Shown: positions 35,039-47,859 of the stretch, one piece after another | Position numbering within the stretch: the stretch's first letter is position 1 | Layout of the letters: each line of letters begins with the position of its first letter | Assembly: GCA_025084515.1 (NCBI GenBank) | Contig: JAJAGP010000046.1 | Location: 864,789 to 928,788, forward strand | Source: Ancistrus triradiatus | Taxonomy: Eukaryota > Chordata > Actinopteri > Siluriformes > Loricariidae | Length of the DNA: 64,000 nt | Direction: 5' to 3' | Made by a program: the position numbers and the translations under genes | The notes under the pieces: model-generated | Told to the model about the DNA's origin: nothing | The model's database searches: none | What the model saw: the letters and a program-made list of their open reading frames with translations, nothing else

Positions 35039-35435
35039 TAGTACTGTGCAAAAGTCTTAGGCCACCATTACATTTGTTATTTTAGCAATGAGACAATGAC
35101 CTTATATGATTCGTCACGCCATAATCCTCTTTTCCACTGATCTTTATTTCAATCTTTTGTGAGATTTGGCATATCTTAGCCTTTTCACACTGATCCCCTT
35201 CCAAAATGACAATTCCTGATCAAGGACTGTAGAAGGGTCGGCTTGGGATCCTGATGAAGCCGCCAGATGCTGCTGTTGGTCAAACCTACCACTGCAGCCT
35301 ATAGAAGATGTTACATGGACATTTCCTGTATTTTCTGGTTGTGTTCTAATAAAGAGAGTGATAAAAAATTAGCTATGGTCATTATATCATTGCTAAAACA
35401 AAATATATCTAATCTAATGGTGGCACAGCACTGTA
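35039..35435. mobile_element. Miniature Tc1-type element, 397 bp
   Basis: Ends TAGTACTGTGCAAAAGTCTT and GGTGGCACAGCACTGTA are imperfect inverted repeats flanked by TA. The internal sequence has no transposase frame. Confidence 0.75.
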
Positions 35436-35729
35436 GATAGGGCTACAGTTTGACATTCAGTTAATAGCCACCGCTACTTGGGAACATCTTCCTGCTTAAT
35501 ATAGTCTGCACACTTTGCCCTAACCTGTTCAGATTTGTACATTAAGAATCTGAGTTTGAAAATATCCGCCAGGTGACGCTGTTGTCTAGTTAAAAATATG
35601 GCACCAGAAAACGATCAGAGTCCAATCGCAAGTGAGCGATTTATCTACAAGATTGAAGGCTAACAAGGAATAATGCATGTCACAAAAGTCCATACCAGTA
35701 TCGTGTCGTTACAGATTTAATGATTAGTT

Positions 35730-35735
35730 TTTATT
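35730..35735 (-). terminator. Candidate necab1 polyadenylation signal
   Basis: TTTATT on the plus strand (AATAAA on minus), about 1.05 kb past the necab1 stop. One of several possible sites in AT-rich DNA. Confidence 0.35.
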
Positions 35736-36780
35736 CACAAATACAACTACAACAAAAGATCTAAATAAGTACAACTGTGGGGTTTTACACAGAAAAAGTA
35801 CTGCTACATAAGGAGTCCCGATGGTTACACTGACTAGCTAATACCGTACAAATGAGGCTGAGACGTCAAACGTAAACACATTCCTGAATATTGTTTGGCC
35901 AACTTGTTATTAAAGTAACGGCACTGATTTGCGTAAAAAGCTTTCCAGATACACCTGCTATTCATCTATTATGCTAAACAATTCTGGAATTAGGTAATTT
36001 GGTGGCACAATGTGTGTGCCAGAAACTGAACTAGCTCTTCTGCTAGTTTCTGTCAACTCCTGCAGAGCTTGACAGTTATAACGTGAAATTAAACCCATAT
36101 TTAATTCCACCAAGATGCCAGCGCTGTATCATTATCCAGTTTGTGGCGAGCTGGTGAAATTTGGCACATATTTGACCAAAGTTAGCCATGTAGCTAGTGA
36201 ATTTGGTTGTTATTTGAATGAACTAACATTAGCTGCTAGTGAATTTGGCCATAAAGCCACACTGTTTAGCAACCTATACGTGCTATACATGTTCTCTTGC
36301 TGCTAGTAACCTTGAAGAGCTACGAAGCTAAGCTAACTATTAAGCTGGCCAATTTTAAAACACCATAGTTTTAGCCTGCAAATGAATGTGGCTAATGATT
36401 TTAATTACACAACATATTTAGCTGCAATTTAGTACTGTAATGAAATAGTGATAGATAGGTCATGTTAACGACTAAGCTAACTATTTAGCTCGCTAATGTT
36501 ACCTCAGCGCTCTGCTTGGTGGCTTTTGCACCATTTAAACCAGTTACCGAAATGCTAGCGATGTAAAATCCTGGTGAAATGTTGCACTTTTTGACCAGGA
36601 ACATCACAGCATCCGTGACTTGACGCTATTTAGCGTTAAAGATCTACAATAATGATGGAGCGGGAATGACTGATAAAATTCACCATGACTTCACGAGACG
36701 TGTAAACACGTGGATGCCCCATCAGAGGATTCAGATACAGCAACGCAGAACTGCGTGTTCCTCGGTACCTATCGCACTCC

Positions 36781-36809
36781 CTAATTATTGTTCAGGACCC
36801 ACCATGAAC
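36781..36809 (-). CDS. necab1: necab1 coding exon 13 (stop)
   Basis: Acceptor CTCCCTGTAG; encodes (G)SWWVLNNN and TAG. Identical in type to the family C-terminus. Confidence 0.93.
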
Positions 36810-39800
36810 CTACAGGGAGAAAAACAAATAATTAAATTATATTGAATTATATACAGCACTGTGCAAAAGTCTCAGGCCATCGTTAGATTAGATATACGTT
36901 GTTTTAGCAAAGGTGTAATAACCAGATATCATTATTTCAGGGTTTTTTTTACCATCTCAGTCTCTTTATTGGAACACAAACAGAAAATACAGGACATTTG
37001 TATGCCGTATTAAAAAACAAACAAATCATCAAAAAAAGGCTTCTAGAGGCTCATGCCTAGTGTTTGACCTCCCCTTACACTTGAGCAATAGCAACAACTG
37101 GCAGCTTCATGAGATGCCAAGCTTGATCAGAAATAGTATTTTTTGGAAGGGTAGCAGCCAAGAAACCACTTTTTTTGGAAAAGGGACAGGGTGAAATTTT
37201 TATATATGCTCATTACATTTACCATTGCTAAAACACCAGAACTAATGGTGGTCTAAGACTTTTGCACAGTACTGTACATTATTCAGGTTAATCTTTAGAC
37301 TTGTGCAGTTAATTAGACTGACGCCATCAGCAGAACGTGCTCTGTACCTGGTACCAGCATCGTTGTCGTGATCTCTGGTGTCTCCAGGAAGTCCACGTTT
37401 CCCCTCTGGAAGGTTTTGTTATAGTTTGTCTGCAGGTGACTAAACAGAAAACACACGCAGTATGTCCCGTCGTTTTGTGTTTGGCATCCTTAGTAACTAA
37501 TTTAGCAAACAAAATTTGAAAGGTGAAGCATGAATAAAGAAATGGCTTAGGAATAAAAGCAGGACTCACTTCTTCCACACGTTGCTGTGCTCCCAGAATT
37601 CATACAGCATGAAGCGAGACTCATTAGCAATCCTTTGAACTGAGATGCTGCAGAGACACAATGGACGCGCTAATTATTTAAGAGTTATTAAAGCAGCGGT
37701 CTGGAGGATGTCTGTTATTAAAAAAAACACTGAATACTGTTTAATCAGGTAGGAAGAAATAATGGAAAACAAGGACTCCTGCCAGTCTAGCTGGAGAGCA
37801 TGAAATAGCAGCTCACGGTGCAATCAGCTACACTTTCCCTCCAACAAGAGACTTTTAGATTATGTTGTCTTTTGTGTTGTGTTGCAATCCATGAACAAAG
37901 TCACTAATTAATCGTTAATACACTTACATTTAGCATTTTAGAATTACTAGCCAAAGTAGCCCATTATGTACTACTCTGCATCTTTAAGCTCCCTCAGCAG
38001 GAAACGAGCTTAAATATGACATCGGACTTCACGTATATATTAAAATGCATTAGAAAATGTGACAGATGATGATGTCACAGGGTGCAAAATCGAGATAAGA
38101 ATCTGCCATTTCACTTTAAAACATAACATCTTTGCTTACAACAACCAATGACAATAACATATACAGTACTGTGCAAAAGTCTTAGGCCACCATTAGATTA
38201 GACATACCATTGTTTTAGCAGTGACCATAATGACCATATATAAATACTTCTCATACTCTTTATTAGAATACAACCAGTAAATACAGGACATTTTTATTCA
38301 GAATTCCTTTGCACAGTACTGTATGTAAAAATCCATTTTGCATAAGGACCTTGAGAAAATATCTGTCTAATGACAATCCAGTGCACAATCAAGAGAATGT
38401 TACAAAAACAGACACCTGGACAGATAAATTGGACAATGAAGCCACAATAACAAGCTCAGGCATTACTAGAATTCTCAACCAGATGATCATAAGCTTGGAC
38501 TGACTCTTAGATGAGAAAAACGTAACCTCATGCTCTCTGTTCCAGCTCCATTCTGCATATTTATCGCTACATGTCGGATGCTCTTCTATTTTGTGTACTC
38601 ACTGGAGACAGCCTGTCTGGACGCTGGCGCAGTCGACGTACTGCCGCAGAGCCAAGCGGAACTCGTCCAGCTCATCCTCCAAAACCGAGAGCTGCCTCTG
38701 AACAATCAGGATGTGCTACAAAGAGAGAGGCACAAGCTGAGAATAAACAAACTAAACTAAACTAACATTAAGTTTAAAAGATGATTACATACACCAGGCC
38801 ACCACAACAGAGAACAGTTCATGTAAAAATGTGGGAGAATCTATGTGGGGAAAAGAAATTCATCACTGTAACATGTGCTGCGTATTTTATTGCACACGTT
38901 TTCAAAGCTGCTGAAAGAAAAGAAATGGACCCAAATTTCCAGGTGATCCACAAAAACCAGTATTCCTGACATGAAGTGAAACCTTGAAAGTCTTGTACCA
39001 ATTTCTGTAGTGCACTATTTATATCACAGGTACAGTTTTAAATAAAAGCAGTAGAACGGCTGGGGTTTGACAGACGATGCCGCCGGAGACCCCTGAAGGG
39101 CAGACAGCGGCGGATGAGCCTAACGTGAAGTGAAAGTACCTTCGTCAGGGTCAGAGTCAGAGTCAACCCCTTAGTGGCTAAAAACACTGCACGTCACCTG
39201 TTCAGAAGACTTTTTAATAGATGATATCCTTTAAAATGTACATCATTGCTGTTTATGTGCTGATTTTAGCCTACTGAGCAAAATAAAAGGTTTCAGCATG
39301 TTATCAGACACTGTTTCTCTATTCCTAGACCAATTCACACAGGGACTGGGATTCCACACGTTCTCTGAGTGCGTGTGTGTGTGTGTGTCTGTGTGTGTGT
39401 GTGTGTGTGTGATTCTGTGGTGTGAAAACCTAACCATTTATTCCTGGGTTATTTCTGAGTGATGATACGAGGTATGACAAACGCTCCATTGTGTGCGTTT
39501 GTGTAGATTGTGTGCTTATGGCAGGGAACGTCTTCATTCAATTACGCACCGACCTCCTGCTGCTTCTCTTCCATGTTCTCACACGTTCCTGCGCTCGCCA
39601 GAGGAGGCCACAGCGCCGCTCGCAGTTATTATTATTAGTATTATACTTCCACAAGCACACAACTAGAACACAAACTCGCAGCTCAGGCCAGCGCAGGTCG
39701 AGAAATACTTCGTAATGGATGGAACAGTGGAATGAGAGAGGAAGAGCCAAGAGATTAAAAAGAACAAAACTGAGAGCTCCACCGTTTCCAAGACAACAGG

Positions 39801-42800
39801 AGAGTGATGGTGAAGATACTTATTGCTGAGATAGCTCATAGAGATGGAGAGATGAAGCATTCAATAGACTGGTAGATGGAGAATTGAAGGGATCGAGACT
39901 GAACGAGGTTGTGATTTCTAGAGACTGAAAGCTGAAGAATTGAGAGATGGAGAGTTAAATCAATAGTGAGGTTAAAATATCTAGAGATGGACGATTGAAG
40001 GAACGGAACGATTAGAGAGACAGTGATACAGAGAATTGAAGAAAGTGAGAAATTACAAAGATCAAGAAATGGAGAGTTGGAGAAATATATAGATAAAAGA
40101 GGTGGAGAGGCAGAACATTGAAAAAATGAGGACATTAAACAGGTGGAGAAACTGAGAATTTAAGAAAAGAGAAGATTAAGGAGGTGAAGAGAGTGGCTTG
40201 AAGAATTTCAGAGATTAAAAAGTTCAAGAGATGGAGACTTAAATAACTGGAAATATTACAGAGGTGGAGAGAGAGAATTGAAGAAACTGAGAGACTAAAT
40301 AAATCAAGACATGTCGGACTGAGGAAATTGAAAGTTTAAAAGAACAACAGATGGCAAATTGAACAAACGGGGAGATTGAGGAAGTGGAAAGACAGAATTG
40401 AAGAAATGGGGAGATCAAATAGATCAAGAGATGGAGAATTGAAGAATTTTGGAGAGTAAAGAGGTGGAGAGACAGGGAATTGAAGAAATTGTGGAATTAA
40501 AGAGATCAAGAGATGGAGAATTGAAGAAATGTGGAGATTAAAGAGGTGAAGAGATGAAAAATTAAAGAACTTGAGACATTAAAGTGGAGGAGAGACAGAA
40601 TTGAAGAAAATCGAGAGATTATAAAGATCAATAGACGGAGGATTGAAGAAAATGAAAGATTAAAAAGGTGGAGAGACGAAGAAATGGGGAGATTAAAATG
40701 ACCAAAAACGGAGATTTGAAGAGCTGCAGAACTGAAGGAGACAGATAATTAAAGATATTGGGAAATGAAGGGAATAGGAGATGGAAATTTAAAGAGATGC
40801 AAAGATGGACAACTAAAGCACTGAGGAAATGAGGAATTGAATATATGGAGGTGACATATGAGAGGATACTGAGAAATAAAATGATAGAGATTAGGATAAT
40901 TAAAGAGAAGAAAAATGGAAGATAAGTAATGAGATGGAGAATTTGAAACGTGAACAGATGGAGTAACGAGGTACCGATTGGGTGGTGCCGTCTGAGACCT
41001 CCTCCTCCTCCACCGGCTCCAGACGCAGCTCCTAAAGAATAACATTAACAAGCTGAGCAGCAGCTCACACCAATCACCGAACACCTTCCCAAAAAACCGT
41101 ATGCAGTAAATCAGAAATAATTCAGTGCAAATGAAAACAGTGCAGAGGCGAGAAACAGAGAGAGAAAGAAGAGACGAAAGGAAGGAATTCAGACGCTGTT
41201 GTTTTTACCTTCTTCTCCAGTCGATCGATCAGCTTCTGGAGTCTGTTGATCTGTGTCATCCACTGACTCTCCTCCTCGTAAACACCTAAAGAGAGCCAGA
41301 CAAAGCTCTCTAAAGATCTTCACTCTCACATCAAAACATCTTCAGCACGTTATACTACATCAGGATTCTCACAGGGGAGAGGAAATCATTTAAGGACCTC
41401 GTACAGTTTCAGTATTTATCAGACGCTCTCCTCAAGGACAACGTACAACCCAAGCAATAGAGGGCCAAGGGCTCAACAGTGGCAGTTTGGATCAAAAAAT
41501 GAAACGTACCTAAGACCTGAGAGTGTAATACCTCCACGAGCACCAATAACAGCTGCGATTCACTTTGGCATGGACTGGACAAGTTGATTTTCAAGAGGAT
41601 TCAGATTCCGGAGATTTTTTTCATTTTGGAATACAGCTTTTGAAAGTACCCATTTCCACATAATTAAACACCTCCAGAACATTAGTCCTCATTGAGGGCT
41701 TTCTGAACTCATCCAGGCAGAAAGGAGATTGATCCGATAACCAGATAACACGTTTCCAGTCATGAAGGGTTCAATTTGTGTCGTTTCACCCACTGGAACC
41801 GGGCAACTTTGTGAGCAGAAGTGAGCAAACGCCTCTTCCTTGCCACTCTGCTCCATATGTCCATGGTATGCAGTGTTCTTTCAGAAATTGGTTATAAATT
41901 GGTTTCATTCACCATCTGTGAGACACGCCGGCATCCAAGTCCACCAGTTTCCTCTTTAAGCCATAATTCTGACAAGAATTTCCTATAGACTGGGATTTTT
42001 GCCACTGCTCTTAGACTTGTATGACCTGCAAATTCAGCTACTTCCTTCACACTACGGCCTTTGGCAAGCCCAAATGCGATCACTCCTTTTTGTGCAATCC
42101 AATTTCCACTCATCTAAAGACATTTATTGCACTGTACCACCTCTTTTCAATCTATGAATCCCGTCGCACACCCCACACTTATTTATACCCCCAGCATCCT
42201 CTTGCATCGCCACCTGCAGGAGCCTGAAAGTACTACCACCTTAAATATGCAATGTGACTAATTTTTTTGTCTTATTATGCTCACCAGGATGGGCTGTGGA
42301 TTTGGTGGGTATGATGGTCACCAGTATGGGAGGTTAGATGGGTATGATGGCAACCAGAATACAGTTTTCTTGGTATCTACATCACACTATGTTATGTTTT
42401 TCAACAACCAAGAGCATGCAGGTTCACAGGTTAACCACAGAAACAGAAACTGTGACTTCTACCTCTCGGCTACCTTGAATAAAAGCTCCTGAGTGCATAA
42501 AACAGCTTTTATATTTCAGTGAGCTACTGAACTGTTGCCAAGATGCAGCAGGTCAATAAACAAATCCCCCGTGTGGACCTCCCCGCTGTTTCATTTGACC
42601 TGCAGGTCCATGGGAGCTAAGAATAAACCCACCAGAATTGACGAGACTGAGAGCCGGGTTGTTTGGAGACAAACTGTTATTTCTCTGCAGCCTTCGATTG
42701 GAGCGCCGTCCTGACCACTGAATCGACAGAACCTCTGGCTTCACAGGAACCTGCCTGTGAACCCCACACACACACACACACAGAGCTTAGGAGACAGCAA

Positions 42801-45800
42801 TCAGAAAGGTCGTAGATATCAATCACCAGCTATATCAGAGCAATCCAGATCATTCTGTCTTCTAGGAAGCAGCATCATGTCAATAAGTCATTATGCTAAT
42901 TTAGTATGGTCTTATGCAAAAGTTTTCGCACCCCTGGTCAATTCTAATGTTTTCTACACAACACAACCTCTTAAAGAACAGAAATATGTCAGATTATGGA
43001 AGTTTTAAAACAGATTTTAAAGCTTACCAGGAAAATAACACATGGCAGCCTTCTCAGATGGTCCACTAGTGCTTTACGTAAAGTTTGTTCTCTGCAGAGG
43101 TTTTCTTCGACCTGAGATCTATTGCTAAAGTTTCCACACCCCTGGTCAAATTATGTTTTTGGAGTTGGAGGGATTTACATCTTGCCAGTAGTGACAGAAA
43201 GATGAGGTGATAACCAGTAGTATAGTAATAAAAATAAATCTTCTCCCGCTGGCTTGCTGCAGGCTTTGAATGCACTTGATTGCAAACTACCACCTGTGAG
43301 CCACTTTTGGAATTCACTAGACCGTGAATGATTGAGAATCTATTTTGGGTTTATTTTCTCATTACTGAGCATTTTGGCTCTGCTTGGCTCTGCTTTGCTG
43401 GACCAGATGTCAGGACTGCACTCAGTTGACTCCTCATTATCTTCCACAACACAGATCCTGAGGAGATTCGACCCATGTGGCTAAAAACGTCCTATTTCTG
43501 CACATGACATGACATAATCAGCAAGACAGGAAGCACCGAGGGGCCACCAAGGTGATTAAAGCTCAGTGGGAGGCAGAATTATACCTGTGAGAGGTATACG
43601 GGCGGACGTGACACCTGTACAATGTAAAATTAGGTATTTTATATTAGTCAGTAATTATACACCTACAGAGGCATTGATACGGCATATAAACACAACACTG
43701 CGTGGATTATTTTCATCCAGAATATACTGTGGAGTCTCTGCTTCTTAAAGTCATCAAGGCTTTAGGTTTCTAGTGCCACAGCTTACAGTGTGGAGAATCT
43801 TACGAATCTTAAAATACATGTAAATGTTACGTCAGGAGAGAAGCCCAGTGCAGCATGCACATTAATATGGTTATACATTTCTTTAAACCCATATTAAGCT
43901 CACCGCCATGTTCACAATACCAGTTTTGAGACCTTCTGCTTTGTGACATAGTGCATTATCAGACTGGATTTACCATTTACATGAAAACATTTACAGGATT
44001 TACCTTATCCAGAGCGACTTACAACTGATACAGTCTTACAATCCAAGCAATTGTGGCATAAGTGCCGTACTAAGGGGCCAATAGCTTGGCAGAGGTGAGA
44101 TTACCCATTAGAAGATGGGTTAGTTGTGGCCATGAAGGGGTGCACACGCTCAGCAATTAAACTCATATAAGCTGTGGCATTCAAGGCATGATTGCTTCTT
44201 ATTATCTATCATCTCTTTGCCTCCACAGAAATCGAGATTCATCAGACCAGGCTTCATTTATGCTGAGTCTGTACCCAGTGCAGTCTCTGATTTCTGTTTC
44301 TGGCTTGACTGTAGCCTATCCGCCTCATTGTTTGCCATGATGTGCATTCTGAGATGCTTTTCTGCTCATTGCAATTGTACAGAGTGGTTATCTGAGTTAT
44401 AGTAGCCTTCTACTTGGCTCGAACCAGTCTGGTCTCGCTCTACTATTATTTTATATTTATGGTGGCCTAGCAAATTGCTGATGTGCGACCCACCAACCTT
44501 ATAAATATATATGTGTATGTGTGTGGCTCAGATGAAAGGCACGGACTGAAATGGACTACAGTGGACTCTCCTTCCACCAGCGTTTCATCCTGCTCAGCTC
44601 GGTCGCCCCTCAGAGACCCTCTTCAGACAGAATAAAGTATCAGCTGAGCCCTGTCCATTTGCTCTGCCATCGAATTGTTTACTTTATTTCTAGTCCCAGC
44701 CTTTTGTCCATTACAGGTTATCATATTTTAATCATGTGCTTGTTGTTTTGTTTCTAGCTCTCAAAAATCTACGGCCATCTCAATCAGCAATTTGTTTTTC
44801 TCAATATATGAGTCCAAGTCAAGTCACGACTCTCCAGCCGTTCACCAAGTCGAGTCTCAAATCTCCGGTGTGTGAGTCTGAGTTGAGTCCTTAGTGCGAG
44901 TCCGCGTCAAGTCTGGAGTTTTTAGCATGCAAGTCAAAGTCGAGTCTCGAACCTCAAGAGCCTCTAGAGTCCAGCTGAGTCTCAAACATCTGTCCATCTT
45001 CTCTCCATGACTTGCTGAAAGTCAATCAATGAAAGTGTTTAGGAATCGGCTCAGCACACATTTTCCAGGGATCTAAATTGAGCCATTGCCTAAAGCTGGA
45101 TCAGCCTCGTCGTGCTCAGCAGTGAATCTGAACCTTAGCTTCACAAATCCATCATGGTGAGCCAATAAAACGTCGTAACCAGCCAGCACAGAGGTCTGAG
45201 CGATGGCGTTAAGGGCCAGAGCACTGATGAATGTTTAATCTAATGAAACACATAGAGCAGTCATGGGATTGTCTTATCTCAAAGCCATGTACTGAAAATC
45301 GTACCAAAGATACAGAAAGTGATTATATAAAATCTAACTCTGGTGATCAATTTGGATCCGTGGACTTGTGGAAGCCCTTCTTCTTTCATGGTTGTCAGTC
45401 AATGTTGGACACCATACCCTGACCACCAGGCTTCCTGTACTTGCCTCTCCTTCCGTGTCTGCTCGGCCGTGGTCTCCATGGCGCACTCCAGCGAGCTCTG
45501 CAGGGACTGCAGCTGATTCGTCGTCTCTTTCAGCAAAAACCGAGTCACGAACTGCTCCAGGTGTGTGGCCTCCTGATAGTCCTGCGGATCGGAAGAACGG
45601 AGATGAGAAGGCATTTCGAATTCATAACCCCTCTCGCCGCCGAGCCTCTTAATGATCACGTACCGGGAGCAGGACCTTCATCGCAAACCTTAATCAAGGA
45701 GTTCTCTCTTCAGTCGGATTCATTTTAGCGCTGCTGGTTTTACACAGACAGTCCCGCGTACGCAACATGTGATGCTTACATTATTACTTAGTCATAAATT

Positions 45801-47663
45801 CCTCTAGGCGGCTGACGGAGGGTCTGGTAATAAAAATAACCCTTACAAACAGAAGCTGTTGAAAACTACAGATTCTAAAAAGGGCATTAAGATCTGAAAG
45901 ACCAGGAAAACTGATATAATCACTTGTAGATTGGTCAGGTATGCAAAGCAAAGCCCTCACATCACTGCCAAGGAGAAAGGAGAAAAGATGTTTCTCTTTA
46001 TTACTATATGGAGATTTTACTTCTGCTCTTAAACTCCCGCCTCTGCTCGTGGATCTGCAGCTTTGATTGGCTGTTGAGGTGACCAGCTGTTGACGGCCAC
46101 AGCATCCGGAGTTAAAAGACAGATTTATTCCCTATTATAACTTAATAACATTCTTAAGACCTTGGTCATTAAAGCGAACGGACATTGATTGAATACCTGC
46201 AATATATTCTTTTAATAAAAATACCGATATTCCTAATTAACGTATCTACAATAAAAAATAATAGAAACAGAGCACAGCGCTACTACAGAGCAGTGTCACA
46301 ATTTCTACCTCGTTAAACAGAATTTAAAAAATGAGGCAACCCCACACCACTGGAGTGATATTGTCATATTTCTCAAGCACCGATTGGAAACTGAAGAACG
46401 TGTGACTGAAAAAAATCAAGCCGAGCAGCCGAGCGGAATATATCCGAGTGAAATTAGTACAAACACCTGGTACCACACTCCGAGCCACCTGATTACGGAG
46501 GTGTGTTCACGCTCGCTCGCGTCGGACCTTTCAATTAAATCGATGCCTGATCAAACTCGCATCAAGTGCAAAGTGAGCGCTCGGAAAGAATGAAGAGATT
46601 CCTCTTAATCTGCTTTTAATGGGATTCGCGTCACGTTCCGTGTGCCACGGGAGCTCGGAGACGAGGCTGTGGTAATTGCAGGCTGGTCTCTACTCAGGAG
46701 GACAACGTTGTTCCGAGAACACCATGTCTGTGTGATCAGGGACGTTTTTACAAATGCACTCAAAATAATGGCTTGTAATTTCTATCAGAAACTGCTTCTG
46801 TGGTGCGTTTGTGAGCTTCCCAAGTACAGAACGTGTCATGAGTGTTACAGCATCACAATTCTACTTTGAAGCCCCAGACACAGCCCTAACAGACACCCAC
46901 TGAAGCCTGTGTGTCTCTGAGAGTCTATGGCGCAAACGCATGTGTTAGGAAGTAAGACTGCTTTGGACAAACATGTCCAGACACATGGGCTGCACTGCGG
47001 AGAAACGCCGAGACTATTACGTCCACTTACCTCTGAACTGCACGCACAGATTGTGTCTGGGGTGCATTTTGGGAGCCGAGATCAAAGCAGATTGGACGGG
47101 GTCAGCAGAGGCAGAGACAGAGGGATGACCTTTAAGAGGCCGGCTGTGAGTCCCAGCAGCTCAGACCTTCATCACCCGCAGCCATTTTACCAGCTTCGGC
47201 TTCAGCTCCACATGGTTTGGTGTGAGGTAGGTTCATGCTAGCAAGCAGGGAAAGTCTGACAAATGCAGACTGTCTCCTTGTACAGTTACAGTCTTATGCA
47301 AAAGTTTGGGCACGGGAGGAGTTCTTCTTTGAAGCCCCAAATACAGCGCCAACAGACACCCACTGAAGCCCATGCATCTCTGAGAGCTGAGACTGGGCTG
47401 TGGGTGGGTGCAATGTTGGACACTTCACTTTTTGTTCGTCCCACCCTGAAGCACGGCTTCTCTTTATGATGATTGGACGACCTCTCAAAGTAAATCAGGA
47501 ATCAGGAACATGACAGATTTTTCAAACTTCAGCAAATGAGCACCAGCAAGCCTTACAATTTATTAACAATTTTAAGATTAGGAAAATAGTATAGTATAAT
47601 AATAATAATAATAATAACAACAACAACCAGACAAAGATGTTGATGAATAAGAACTATATGTAC

Positions 47664-47720
<57 letters not shown>

Positions 47721-47814
47721 TAACAACCATAACAATAATAATAATAATAATAATAATAGTAATAATAACCATACTAATAATAAAAATAATAACAATAATA
47801 ATAAAAATAATAAC

Positions 47815-47859
<45 letters not shown>

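Larger units (their letters stand above)
34441..36780. other. Intergenic region between convergent pip4p2 and necab1 3' ends
   Basis: Includes the miniature element at 35039-35435 and the probable necab1 3' UTR (about 35720-36780). Otherwise AT-rich, no gene seen. Confidence 0.5.
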
